Source: Candidatus Eremiobacterota bacterium
GTDB lineage: Bacteria > Vulcanimicrobiota > Vulcanimicrobiia > Vulcanimicrobiales > Vulcanimicrobiaceae
DNA length: 64,000 nucleotides
Direction of reading: 5' to 3'
Assembly: GCA_019240525.1 (NCBI GenBank)
Contig: JAFAYE010000001.1
Coordinates: 1,275,300 to 1,339,299 of the forward strand
Part shown: positions 52,191 through 61,333 of the stretch, in pieces
Position numbering within the stretch: position 1 is the first letter of the stretch
Layout: each line of letters opens with the position of its first letter
Program-made: the position numbers and the translations under genes
The notes under the pieces: generated by a model
The model's input: the letters and a program-made list of their open reading frames with translations, nothing else
What the model was told of the DNA's origin: nothing
Databases searched by the model: none

Positions 52191-52328
52191 GCTCTTTCCC
52201 CCTTCGTTGGCCGGTCTTGCCTTCGCCGCTTCGAAGCTCCTTCGGCCAAGAGTCCAGCGGCGCTCGGCCACGTGGTTCAATCAAGGACGCAGTGGGTGCT
52301 GCATGGGCCGCACGCGAATTACCAGCCG

Positions 52329-54218
52329 ATGAGCGCACCTTATCTTCGGTTAACGCATCCGCTCGTGCGCGATGGCGCCGGTCTGCGCCGCGCGAGCTGG
52401 GACGAGGCGCTGGAAAGAGCCGCAGCGGGACTGCGCGACGCGCGAGACCGCGGCGGCACGCACGCATTCGGGATGTTTAGCTGCTCGAAGGCGACCAATG
52501 AGATGAACTATATCGCGCAAAAGTTTACTCGGTCGGTCATGGGCAGCAACAATATCGATAGCTGCAACCGTACTTGACACGCCCCCAGCGTCGTCGGTCT
52601 GACGGCGGTTTTCGGGGCAGGCGGTGGCACGAGCTCCTACGAGGAGATCGAGCGAACCGACCTGATCGTGCTCTGGGGATCGAATGCTCGCGAGACGCAT
52701 CCGATTTTCTTTCACCACGCGTTGCGCGGCATTCGCAATGGCGCGAAACTCTACGTCGTCGATCCTCGCCGAACCGCCAGTGCGCAATGGGCCGACGGCT
52801 GGCTCGGACTCGACGTCGGATCCGACATCGTGCTTGCCAATGCGATCGGTCGCGAAATCGTGACGTCGGGCTTAGAGAATCGCGCGTTTATCGAACGCGC
52901 CACGACGGGTTTCGACGAGTTTCGTGCCGGGGTCGAACCATACACGCTCGAGTATGCGGAAAAGATAACGGGCGTTTCGGCTACCCTTATTGCCGAAATG
53001 GCCCACGCGTACGCGCGCGCGCCACGCGCTCAACTTTGCTGGACGCTTGGAGTCACCGAGCACCATAATGCAGTCGACAACGTCCGCGCACTCATCAACC
53101 TCGCCTTGCTTTGCGGTCACGTCGGACGATACGGTGCGGGCGTCAATCCGCTGCGCGGCCAGAACAACGTTCAGGGCGGTGGCGACATGGGCGCAATCCC
53201 GAACAAATTTCCGGGTGGCCAAGACGTCGAGGAACTCAAATTCATCGAAAAATTCGAACGCGCGTGGCACGCGAGCCTACCGCGCCGGCGCGGTTGGAAC
53301 TTGACCGAGATGTTCGCGGCCATCGAGCGCGGCGAGCTCGACACGCTCTATATCATCGGCGAGAATCCGGCGCAATCCGAGGCGGATCAAAAGCACGCGA
53401 TCGAACTACTGCGGCGCCTCAAGACCACGATCGTGCAGGATATCTTCTTAACCAAAACCGGCGAGCTTGCCGACGTCGTCTTTCCGGCATCGGCCAGCTG
53501 GTGCGAATCCGAGGGAACGGTCACCAGCAGCGAGCGGCGAGTGCAACGTTGCCGCAAGGCCCTCGCGCCCCCGGGGGAAGCGCGCGACGACGTCACGATT
53601 CTGTGCGACCTCGCCCGCCGGCTGGGACACGACTGGCCGCCGTATACGCCGCAACAGGTATGGGACGAGTGCCGTTCGCTCTCGCCCTGGCACGCGGGTA
53701 TGAGCTATGCGCGCCTGGAGCAGCTGGGCGGACTGCAGTGGCCGTGTTACGACGACGACCATCCCGGCGAGCAGTTCCTGCACGCGCGTCTGTGGGAAGA
53801 ACCATTGCGCGGCGAACGCGCCGCATTTGCGGTCGTTGAGCACGATCCGCCGGTCGAAGCACTCGACGATGCCTACCCCATTCGCTTGACGACCGGACGG
53901 CGTTTGGACTCGTTCAATACGGGCGTTCAGAGCGGCGGCTATTCGTCGCCGATGCGGCGCGGCGAAACTCTCGACATCTCCCGCGAAGATGCGCGGCGTT
54001 ACGGGGTCGCCGAAGGCGGACGCGTTCGAGTCAGTTCTCGCCGAGGCTCGATCGTCGTGCCGATTCGCATCGATCCTGGTTTGCGTTCCGGCTTAGTCTT
54101 TACGACATTCCATCACAATGACGACGCGGCAACGAATCTGTTGACGATCGACGCCACCGACCCGAAATCGGGCACCGCCGAATTCAAAGCCTGCGCCGTT
54201 CGCATAGAGCCGGTATAG
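52329..54218 (+). CDS. fdhA: Formate dehydrogenase catalytic subunit, C-terminal (molybdopterin) part, selenoprotein
   Basis: 629 residues if TGA 52575-52577 is read as selenocysteine (Sec83). Before it comes RLTHPLVRDGAGLRRASWDEAL and SKATNEMNYIAQKFTRSV; around it SCNRT-Sec-HAPSVVGL, exactly where Cys or Sec binds Mo/W in formate dehydrogenases. After it come molybdopterin-domain motifs (VLWGSNARETHPI, RGQNNVQGGGDMGA) and a C-terminal MopB dinucleotide-binding domain (IRLTTGRRLDSFNTG). The N-terminal [4Fe-4S] segment normally preceding RLTHPL is absent and is encoded at 55950-56795. GTG 52272 is an alternative start. It oxidises formate to CO2 or the reverse, passing electrons to NAD via FdhB. 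Confidence 0.9.
52575..52618 (+). promoter_or_regulatory. UGA selenocysteine codon with bacterial SECIS hairpin
   Basis: Immediately after TGA (52575-52577) the RNA can fold: GCCCC (52581-52585) with GGGGC (52614-52618), and CGTCGTC (52589-52595) with GACGGCG (52601-52607), closing an apical loop GGTCT (52596-52600). Exactly 18 nt lie between the TGA and this loop, the same distance and loop sequence I recall for E. coli fdhF. SelB would bind the GGUCU loop to recode UGA. selA, selB, selC and selD are not in the window. Confidence 0.88.
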
Positions 54219-54225
54219 CCTCCCG

Positions 54226-55953
54226 ATGGATTTGCACTTCACGTCGGCACGAGCCAGCGAAGGGGAGCGGGCCGCGGTCGATGCGGTGCTCGGGCCGTAC
54301 GGCGGCGCCGCGATGCCGCGTACGCTCTTACTTCCCGTGCTCCACGCACTGCGAGAATACGTCGGATGGATTAGCGAAGGCGCGGTCAACTACGTCGGCG
54401 AGCGACTCTCCGTCGCGCCGGCCGACGTCTACGGCGTTGCGACATTTTACGCGCTCTTTTCGACCAAGCCGCGCGCGCAACGCGTCGTTCACGTCTGCGA
54501 CGATATCGCCTGCATGGATGCCGGATCGGAGCGAATCGTCGAAGGGCTCGAGTCGTCGGGTACGAGCTGGCTGCGCAGCCCATGTCTTGGGCTCTGCGAT
54601 CGCGCTCCCGCGGCGCTGATCGAAACGGCGGGCGACGCGCCGACGGCCCGTGCCGTTGCGCCCGCAACGACGGAACTTTTGGACGAAACCTCGAGGCAAA
54701 CGCGCATCGGCGGATCGCCGCTTCGCCTACTTCGACGCGTCGGCACGACCGATGCGGAGAGCCTCGAGGCGTATCGAAACGACGGCGGCTACTGCGCGCT
54801 GAGCACCGCATTCGAGCTTGGAAGGGCAGGGGTCATCGCCGAAATCGTCGCGTCAAAGCTATTAGGCCGGGGCGGCGCTGCCTTTCCGACGGGACGAAAG
54901 ATGGAAGCAGTTGCCGCAGCGCCGGCACGGCCGCACTACCTCGTCTGCAATGCGGATGAATCCGAACCCGGCACATTCAAAGATCGCGTCCTCATGGAAG
55001 ACGACCCGTTCGCGATCGTCGAGGCGATGACGATTGCAGGTTATGCCGTCGGTTGCGAGCACGCGTACATCTACATCCGCGGGGAATATCCGCTCGCGGC
55101 CCAACGCGTCGCGAACGCAGCGGCGCGGGCGCGCGCGAGCGGTCTGCTGGGCGAGAACGTCATGGGCAGTGGATGGGCGTTCGACCTGGAGATTCGCCGC
55201 GGCGCCGGCGCTTATATTTGCGGCGAGGAGACGGCGCTCTTCAACTCCATCGAAGGCAAGCGCGGCGAGCCGCGAAACAAACCGCCGTTTCCGGTGGATT
55301 GCGGACTCTTCGGCAAACCAACCCTCGTGAACAATGTCGAGACTCTCGTGAATCTGCCGATCATTCTGCGCGACGGCGCAGCGGCGTACGCAGCGACTGG
55401 AACTCCGGGATCCACTGGAACGCGGCTTTTTTGCCTTGCCGGCGCGGTCGCGCGACCGGGACTCTACGAGGTAGCGCACGGGACGACGCTGGGAGCGCTC
55501 ATCGATCTCGCCGGCGGCGTTCGCGACGGCGCGCGCATGCAAGCGATTTTGCTCGGAGGCGCCGCGGGGACGATCGTCACACCCCAAGCCCAAACCATGC
55601 CGCTCACGTTCGAGGATGCGCGCGCCGCGGGCGCGACGCTCGGCTCGGGTGTCGTCATGCTCTTTGACGAGCACGCGGACATGGCCGCGGTGGTGCGGCG
55701 GATCGCGCAGTTCTTCCGCGACGAGTCTTGCGGCCAATGCGTTCCATGCCGCGTCGGAACGGTGCGCCAGGCCGAGGCGCTCCAGCGGCTGTCGTACGGC
55801 AACGGCGCGCGCGAACGCGACATCCTCTTGTTAGGCGAGATCGGTAGCGCGATGCGCGACGCTTCGATTTGCGGCCTCGGCCAGACCGCAGCAAACGCTG
55901 TCGAATCGGCGCAGCGCAACCTTCGGATCTTCACGGCGGACGCGGCGCCGTGA
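54226..55953 (+). CDS. fdhB: NAD-reducing diaphorase subunit, NuoE/NuoF fusion
   Basis: A 575-residue fusion. Residues 1-150 are NuoE/FdsG-like with the [2Fe-2S] ligands C91, C96, C120 and C124. The rest is NuoF/FdsB-like: LLGRGGAAFPTGRKM (FMN), CNADESEPGTFKDR, GAGAYICGEETALFNSIEG (NAD), and the [4Fe-4S] motif ESCGQCVPCRVGT with SICGLGQT. It carries electrons from the iron-sulfur relay to NAD. In Fds-type operons the order is G-B-A-C; here the fused GB gene lies between two halves of A. Seven bases separate it from the upstream half and GTGA joins it to the downstream half. Confidence 0.93.
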   Translation: MDLHFTSARASEGERAAVDAVLGPYGGAAMPRTLLLPVLHALREYVGWISEGAVNYVGERLSVAPADVYGVATFYALFSTKPRAQRVVHVCDDIACMDAGSERIVEGLESSGTSWLRSPCLGLCDRAPAALIETAGDAPTARAVAPATTELLDETSRQTRIGGSPLRLLRRVGTTDAESLEAYRNDGGYCALSTAFELGRAGVIAEIVASKLLGRGGAAFPTGRKMEAVAAAPARPHYLVCNADESEPGTFKDRVLMEDDPFAIVEAMTIAGYAVGCEHAYIYIRGEYPLAAQRVANAAARARASGLLGENVMGSGWAFDLEIRRGAGAYICGEETALFNSIEGKRGEPRNKPPFPVDCGLFGKPTLVNNVETLVNLPIILRDGAAAYAATGTPGSTGTRLFCLAGAVARPGLYEVAHGTTLGALIDLAGGVRDGARMQAILLGGAAGTIVTPQAQTMPLTFEDARAAGATLGSGVVMLFDEHADMAAVVRRIAQFFRDESCGQCVPCRVGTVRQAEALQRLSYGNGARERDILLLGEIGSAMRDASICGLGQTAANAVESAQRNLRIFTADAAP

Positions 55954-56795
55954 GCACGCTCGATCTTACCATTGACGGCGCCCCGGTGCGGGTACCCGAC
56001 GGTTCGACGATTCTCGACGCCTGCAAAAGCGCCGGAATCGCTACGCCCACGCTCTGCTTTCTCGAGTCGCTCACGCCCGTCAACGCGTGCCGTGTCTGCG
56101 TCGTTGAGCTCGAAGGCTCGCGTGCGCTCGTTCCCGCCTGCGCGCGCCGCGCCGACAACGGCATGGTCATTCAGACCGATTCGCCGCGCGTACGTCATAG
56201 CCGAAGAATGGTGCTCGAGTTTCTCGCCTCATCCGTCGACCTCTCGACCGCCCCAGAGGCGCTCGGTTATTGCGAGCGCTACGGCGCCGACCCGCAGCGC
56301 TATGGCACCGACGCGAAGAACGTCGCCGCGCCCGTCAAGATCGACAACGCGCTCTACGTGCGTGACTACGGCAAATGCATTCTCTGTTATAAGTGCGTGG
56401 AAGCGTGCGGCGCCGACGCGCAAAACACGTTTGCGATCGCCGTTGCCGGACGCGGTTTCGACGCACAAATCTCGACCGAGTTCGACGTCGAGCTCCCCGA
56501 CTCGGCTTGCGTCTACTGCGGCAACTGTATCGGCGTCTGTCCGACCGGGGCGTTGATGTTTTCGTCGGAATACGAGCTCAGGCAGCGCGGTGAGTGGAAC
56601 GAAGAGGGACAGACCGCAACCGATACGATCTGCTCGTATTGCGGCGTCGGCTGCACGCTGACCCTCCACGTTCAAGCGAATCAGATCGTGAAGGTGACGT
56701 CACCGGTCGAGAACGGCGTTACCTGCGGTCACCTCTGCGTCAAAGGTCGTTTCGGCTATCAATACGTGCAAAATCGACCGCCGGACGAGAGCTAG
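55950..56795 (+). CDS. fdhA: Formate dehydrogenase catalytic subunit, N-terminal iron-sulfur part (separate gene)
   Basis: A protein of 281 residues made only of redox domains: a [2Fe-2S] ferredoxin domain (C36, C47, C50, C64), two [4Fe-4S] clusters (C143/146/149/153 and C187/190/193/197), then the [4Fe-4S] segment that begins every bis-MGD catalytic chain (C228/231/235 and C263 in CGHLCVKGRFGYQYV). It stops 12 residues after that motif, at the point where the molybdopterin part at 52329 begins. The NuoG-type His/Cys cluster between residues 70 and 130 is absent. GTG 55950 overlaps the fdhB stop; the TAG overlaps the fdhD start (TAGTG). Confidence 0.92.
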   Translation: MSTLDLTIDGAPVRVPDGSTILDACKSAGIATPTLCFLESLTPVNACRVCVVELEGSRALVPACARRADNGMVIQTDSPRVRHSRRMVLEFLASSVDLSTAPEALGYCERYGADPQRYGTDAKNVAAPVKIDNALYVRDYGKCILCYKCVEACGADAQNTFAIAVAGRGFDAQISTEFDVELPDSACVYCGNCIGVCPTGALMFSSEYELRQRGEWNEEGQTATDTICSYCGVGCTLTLHVQANQIVKVTSPVENGVTCGHLCVKGRFGYQYVQNRPPDES

Positions 56796-57640
56796 TGGAA
56801 GCAACGCGGCCGGGGCGCAGCGTCGAGGTCGACGTGCTCGCACTCGACGGTGAGACTCGCCGGCGCAAGCAAGACGAAGTCGCCGGGGAAGAGCCGCTCG
56901 AGCTTCGCCTCGTTGCGGGCGCGACGAGGCAAACCTTGGCCGTCACGATGCGCACTCCCGGAAACGATTTCGAGCTTGCGGCGGGCTTCCTCGCCGGCGA
57001 GGGCATCGTTCGAAGCCGCGATGAGATCGCGGAACTCACCTATTGCGTCGATCCGGGCATCGATCCGCAGCAGCGGTACAACATCGTTACCGCGGAGTTG
57101 CGTACGAAAACCACCAATCTCGATCTGGCGCGCTTCGAGCGGCATTTCACGATGAACAGCGCCTGCGGTGTCTGCGGACGCGCGCAACTCGAGTCGCTGC
57201 GCGACCTGGGCGCGCAACCGATCGAAGATGAGCTGCAGCTCGCTGCCCGGGGGCTCTACCCGCTGCCCGAGCGCATGCGCGACGCGCAGCGCGTTTTCGC
57301 GTCGACCGGGGGATTACACGCCGCGGCGCTCTTCGACGAGAAGGGCGACACCATCGCCGTTCGAGAGGACATCGGCCGCCACAACGCCGTCGACAAGCTC
57401 GTAGGATGGGCATTCCTGGCCGCGCGGATGCCGCTGCGGCGATCCATCTTGATGGTCAGCGGACGCGCGAGCTATGAGATTCTGCAAAAAGCGGTCATGG
57501 CTCGCGTGCCGATTGTGGCCTCGGTCTCGGCGCCGAGCAGCCTCGCGGTTGAGCTCGCGCGCGAGTTTAACGTCACGCTCGTCGGCTTCTTACGCGGCGA
57601 ACGCGCGAACCTGTATTCCGCGCCGCAGCGCATCGTCTAG
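56795..57640 (+). CDS. fdhD: Formate dehydrogenase sulfurtransferase FdhD
   Basis: A 281-residue protein needed to activate formate dehydrogenase: it passes sulfur from IscS to the molybdenum cofactor as the sulfido ligand. MNSACGVCGRAQLESL carries the C-x-x-C pair, and TPGNDFELAAGFLAGEGIV, REDIGRHNAVDKLVGWAF and MVSGRASYEILQKA are standard FdhD blocks. GTG 56795 overlaps the preceding TAG. Its presence supports a real, assembled formate dehydrogenase despite the split subunit. Confidence 0.94.
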   Translation: MEATRPGRSVEVDVLALDGETRRRKQDEVAGEEPLELRLVAGATRQTLAVTMRTPGNDFELAAGFLAGEGIVRSRDEIAELTYCVDPGIDPQQRYNIVTAELRTKTTNLDLARFERHFTMNSACGVCGRAQLESLRDLGAQPIEDELQLAARGLYPLPERMRDAQRVFASTGGLHAAALFDEKGDTIAVREDIGRHNAVDKLVGWAFLAARMPLRRSILMVSGRASYEILQKAVMARVPIVASVSAPSSLAVELAREFNVTLVGFLRGERANLYSAPQRIV

Positions 57641-58425
57641 ACGAGCTCTTGGGTCAGGTTGCGCTCGACGAAGTCGTTGAGTATGGCGTTGAACGCTTCG
57701 GGATTGTCGGCGTTGGCGACGTGACCGGCAGCGGGTATACAGGTGAGCTCGGAGCCTCGAATTCCGGACGCGATTTCCTCGGCTAGCGCGCGCGGCGCAA
57801 TCGTATCGTACTCGCCGTACGCGACGAGCGTCGGGACGTCGATACTCGACAATAGGTCGCGATAATCGCCGGTCCACGTCGCTTGCGTTGCCGCCATGAA
57901 GCATTCGGTTGTTTTGCAGCCGTACTGCTCGATCGTTTCATGCAGACGTTGCGGCGGTAATCCGAGCTTAGCTGCGCGCAACTCACCGAACGCGCGCATG
58001 TCGCCGATTTCCAGGGCTTGCGCTCTGACTTGCCGCGCGTACTCCTCTCCCTGCGGATAACGGGCAAACGTTCCCAGCAGCACCATCCCCGTAATTCGCC
58101 GGCGAGCGCTTCGCCAAAGCTCGAACGCCACCACACCGCCCAAGCTGCAGCCGACGACGACGAAGCGCGGCGCGCGCAGGGCGTCGGCGATGGCCAGCAC
58201 GTCGCCGGCATAGCCATCGCGCGTAATGAGCGCAGGATCTGGATCGGGCTTCTGCGTTCCGTTTCCGCGCAACTCGACTGCTGCGCAGAGCCGCCGATCG
58301 CTCAACGCCCGGAGTTGGTAGTCCCAAATCGCCCCCGTCGAGCCCACGCCGTGCACGAAGAGCAATGGCAGAGCACCGACCGCACCGGCGTTCTGCGGAC
58401 CAGCGAGCCGAGCCGCGGCGATCAC
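57637..58425 (-). CDS. Alpha/beta hydrolase
   Basis: A protein of 262 residues. LLFVHGVGSTGAIWDYQL is the oxyanion HG motif, VVVGCSLGGVVAFEL has the nucleophile elbow G-x-S-x-G, YGEYDTIAP contributes the Asp and AAGHVANAD the His. It looks like the 3-oxoadipate enol-lactonase/BioH-type group, but no specific substrate can be assigned. The GTG start overlaps the PolX stop (GTGA), so they are cotranscribed. The 3' end overlaps fdhD by 4 bp on the other strand. Confidence 0.85.
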   Translation of the reverse strand: MIAAARLAGPQNAGAVGALPLLFVHGVGSTGAIWDYQLRALSDRRLCAAVELRGNGTQKPDPDPALITRDGYAGDVLAIADALRAPRFVVVGCSLGGVVAFELWRSARRRITGMVLLGTFARYPQGEEYARQVRAQALEIGDMRAFGELRAAKLGLPPQRLHETIEQYGCKTTECFMAATQATWTGDYRDLLSSIDVPTLVAYGEYDTIAPRALAEEIASGIRGSELTCIPAAGHVANADNPEAFNAILNDFVERNLTQELV

Positions 58426-60146
58426 GCCGCCGCACGCTTGCGCGCGACGAAGGCGCGCACGTATTCCAGCGGTTGCGCGTTGAGCACGTCGGCTTTCGTC
58501 AGCCCCGCGCGGCGAGCCTGACCGATTGCGAACTCGACCGCCGCGAGATCGCGCGTGCGATGGGCGTCACTATCGAGGGCCAAGGTGACGCCAAAACTTT
58601 TCGCCTTACGCGCGAGCGGCGCCGGCAGATCCAAACGAGCGGCTTGGCCGTCGATTTCGAGCGCGGTTCCGGTGCGTGCGGCCGCCGCGAAAACGGCGTC
58701 GCAATCGAATTCGTATCCCGGCGAAGCATCGAACCGCCGGCCCGTCGGATGTCCGATGATCGTTACGTAGGGGTTCTCACAGGCTCGAACGAGGCGCGCC
58801 GTCATCTCCTCGCGCGACTGACGGGTCGCCGAATGCACCGACCCGATGACCAGATCGAGCCTTGCCAGAGTTTCGTCGCCGAAGTCGAGCGAGCCGTCGG
58901 GCAGAATGTCGACTTCACTGGCGCACAAGGTACGAATCCCGTGCCGCTCGCCTAAGTCTTCGATGGCGGCTCGCTGCTCCAGCAGCTTGTGGGGGTCCAT
59001 GCCGAGGCGCCCGCGCCCGTGCGAATGATCGCTGATTGCGTGATATTCGTAGCCGCGGGCCGCGGCCGCCGCGATCATCGCCTCGAGCGTATCGTCGCCG
59101 TCGCTCCAGACCGTGTGCATGTGAAAATCGCCGCGCAGATCGGTCAGCTCGACGAGCGCGGGTATCGCGCCGGCGCGCGCGAGGTCGATCTCATCGAGCC
59201 CGCTGCGAAGTTCCGGGGGAATGTACTGCATCCCCAAGGCAGCATAGACGCCGGTCTCGTCGGTACAGGTGACGACCTCGCCGTTCTCAAGATTGAGAAT
59301 ACCGTTTTCGCTGACGCGCAGGCTGGCGCGCACGGCGTGTTCGCGCAGTTTGATGTTGTGTTCGCGCGAACCGGTAAAGTGCTGCAAAAGGTTGCCGTAC
59401 AGATGATCGGGCAAGACGCGCAGATCGATCTGCAAGCCTCCGGGAAGCCAAATGCTCGCCTTGGTTGGCCCTTCCGCCAGCACGGCTTGCGCGCGCGCCC
59501 ACGTCGTGAAGTGTGCGATGACGGCGGCGGCGTTCGGCGACGTGCAGACCAAATCGATGTCGCCGACGGTGGTTTCGCAGCGACGAAGGCTTCCGGCGTA
59601 GAGTAATCGTTCGAGCGGCGGCCCGGCACGGACGTACTCCATCGCCTCGCTCGCAATCGTCCGTGCGGCGGGCAACGGGGTGCGCCGTTGGCGTCCGCGA
59701 TACGCAAGAATTCCACGACGCCAGTTTTCGATCGTCTTACTGCCCAATCGAGGGACGCCGGCGAGCCTTCCGCCGGCGATTGCGGCCTCGAGATCCGCCA
59801 ACGACGCGATTGCATAATCGGTGAAGAGCAAAGCGGCAGTCTTCGTTCCTATTCCGCTCACGCCGAGCACTTCCAACAGCGATGGGGGAAAGCGCTCGTG
59901 AAGCGCATCGAGCTGATCGGTCGTGCCCGTGCGCACGAGTTGCTCGATGGCCGCACCGATCGACTTGCCCACACCCGGAAGCTTGAAATGTTCTCCCGCG
60001 TCGACCAGATCCCGAAGCGGCGGCGCATTTTCAACGGACGCGGCGGCCTTTTCGTAGGCCATGTATTTGTAGAATGAGTCTCCGGCCATCTCCATGAGCG
60101 TACGGATCTCCAGCAGCTTCTGCGCGACCTCGGTGTTCGAAAGCAC
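58422..60146 (-). CDS. polX: PolX-type DNA polymerase with PHP nuclease domain
   Basis: A protein of 574 residues. An N-terminal helix-hairpin-helix region (KLPGVGKSIGAAI, VSGIGTKTAALLF) is followed by a polymerase-beta-like nucleotidyltransferase domain (LLYAGSLRRCETTVGDIDLV, with the paired Asp), a thumb region, and a C-terminal PHP domain with metal ligands in DFHMHTVWSDG, AISDHSHG, IIGHPTGR and DSDAHRT. Bacterial PolX fills short gaps in base-excision repair and its PHP domain has 3'-5' exonuclease activity. GTG 60146 was chosen from homologous N-termini; the open frame extends upstream without similarity. Confidence 0.9.
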   Translation of the reverse strand: MLSNTEVAQKLLEIRTLMEMAGDSFYKYMAYEKAAASVENAPPLRDLVDAGEHFKLPGVGKSIGAAIEQLVRTGTTDQLDALHERFPPSLLEVLGVSGIGTKTAALLFTDYAIASLADLEAAIAGGRLAGVPRLGSKTIENWRRGILAYRGRQRRTPLPAARTIASEAMEYVRAGPPLERLLYAGSLRRCETTVGDIDLVCTSPNAAAVIAHFTTWARAQAVLAEGPTKASIWLPGGLQIDLRVLPDHLYGNLLQHFTGSREHNIKLREHAVRASLRVSENGILNLENGEVVTCTDETGVYAALGMQYIPPELRSGLDEIDLARAGAIPALVELTDLRGDFHMHTVWSDGDDTLEAMIAAAAARGYEYHAISDHSHGRGRLGMDPHKLLEQRAAIEDLGERHGIRTLCASEVDILPDGSLDFGDETLARLDLVIGSVHSATRQSREEMTARLVRACENPYVTIIGHPTGRRFDASPGYEFDCDAVFAAAARTGTALEIDGQAARLDLPAPLARKAKSFGVTLALDSDAHRTRDLAAVEFAIGQARRAGLTKADVLNAQPLEYVRAFVARKRAAA

Positions 60147-60185
60147 GGATGGTGGGAGTTGGCCGAGGGCGCCGAATGATACTGC

Positions 60186-60761
60186 ATGCCCCTGCTTCGT
60201 ATGCGCGATGCGACGTTTGCGACGGTGGGCGACCGCGTCGGACCGATCAGCATCGACCTTCACCACGGCGGGCGCGCGGCGCTCGTCTGCGCCTGCGCGC
60301 GCGACGCGCAGATCGTCTCGCTGCTCGCGGCCGGCATCGTCAAGGCGTCGAGCGGATGCGTGCTCATCGACGATTACGACCCTCGGGTACAGTCGGTGGC
60401 GTGCAAGCGCGCCGCGGCACTCGTTCCACACGAACCGTTCGCTCTCGACGAAAGAGAGTTTGCGCGCTACGTCGCCTACCGCGCGGCGCTGTGGAACGTT
60501 GAGTTACGGCGCGCGCAGTTGCATGCCAGCCTCTTGCGAAAGCGCCTTGCACCGATGCACGAAGCCTTTGCGTATCCATTGATCGGCGCGTTGATCGGCA
60601 TGCCGAAACTCCTGATTATCGATCGCCCCGCACCAGTCTACGCACCTACGATTCTCAATGCCACGCGAGGGCGAGCCCTGTTGACGGTCCATGCCGACGC
60701 CGCTGCCGCGCGAGCCTTCGCATCCAATGTCGAGAGCGTGGCGGCGGGCGGACGATCGTGA
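60186..60761 (+). CDS. ABC-ATPase-like protein lacking the Walker A motif
   Basis: A 191-residue protein laid out like an ABC transporter nucleotide-binding subunit: a strand-rich start (LLRMRDATFATVGDRV), the place of the P-loop occupied by ALVCACARDAQIVSLLAAGI with no GxxGxGK(S/T), an ASSGCVLIDDYDP block like the usual ssGxvxidG-x-d, a Q-loop-like region LVPHEPFAL, and a Walker-B-like PKLLIIDRP. No classical LSGGQ signature is seen. ATP hydrolysis is therefore unlikely. It overlaps the following membrane protein gene (GTGA), so the pair probably acts together. Confidence 0.6.
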   Translation: MPLLRMRDATFATVGDRVGPISIDLHHGGRAALVCACARDAQIVSLLAAGIVKASSGCVLIDDYDPRVQSVACKRAAALVPHEPFALDEREFARYVAYRAALWNVELRRAQLHASLLRKRLAPMHEAFAYPLIGALIGMPKLLIIDRPAPVYAPTILNATRGRALLTVHADAAAARAFASNVESVAAGGRS

Positions 60762-61333
60762 GAATGCGCCCCTTGCTTGGGGTGTTGCAGGCGCGGCTCT
60801 TCGCCCAGCGTCGCATCGTTTTCTATTCGTGCGCCGCCGCATTCGTCGCGGGTCTTTGCCAACCGACCGGCATCGCCGCGCCGCTGTTTCTCTGCTCGCT
60901 GCTGGGAATCGCATTGGCGCTGGCGCAAAGTCCCGGCCTTCATCCGCATCTGGACTATTGCGAGCAGAGCGCGCCGCTCTTCGGACGCGAACTCGCGCGC
61001 GCGAAGGCGCTCGTTCCGTGCGTCGCCGCAGCAATCGCCGCGCTCGTTTTCATTATCGCGCAAGCGCTTCGCGGCACGGGCGGCTTGCCGCTCACGTTGG
61101 CGATCGCGCTCGCCGCGCTCGTCGCGGCTACATTGACGGCACTGTCGGCGACGATTCGCCGTGGCGCTTCTCGCGTGCTCTACGTCGCGCTTGCCGCGGC
61201 GACGAGTTGCGCGGCGTACGCGTTCGTCGCCGTCGTCCATTCCCTCGTGGGAGAGCTTGTGTTTTGCGCCGTCGTTGCGTTCTTGGCCTTGCGCCAGTAC
61301 GGGGAAACGCTGGCGCGCTACGACCCGATTTGA
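60758..61333 (+). CDS. Membrane protein, partner of the ABC-like protein
   Basis: A 191-residue protein with about six hydrophobic segments (near 22-37, 40-57, 85-103, 108-128, 140-160, 165-180). Not recognised as any named family; the arrangement after an ABC-type gene suggests a permease-like role. GTG 60758 overlaps the previous TGA. A soluble stretch around 60-82 is mildly charged (QSAPLFGRELARAK). The 3' end overlaps the convergent PfpI-like gene by 16 bp. Confidence 0.6.
   Translation: MRMRPLLGVLQARLFAQRRIVFYSCAAAFVAGLCQPTGIAAPLFLCSLLGIALALAQSPGLHPHLDYCEQSAPLFGRELARAKALVPCVAAAIAALVFIIAQALRGTGGLPLTLAIALAALVAATLTALSATIRRGASRVLYVALAAATSCAAYAFVAVVHSLVGELVFCAVVAFLALRQYGETLARYDPI

Noticed and set aside
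52272-52577. Stand-alone 101-codon gene ending at TGA 52577, or fdhA as a pseudogene
   Set aside because: The frame continues with perfect family sequence and the TGA has a matching SECIS hairpin, so selenocysteine is the better reading.
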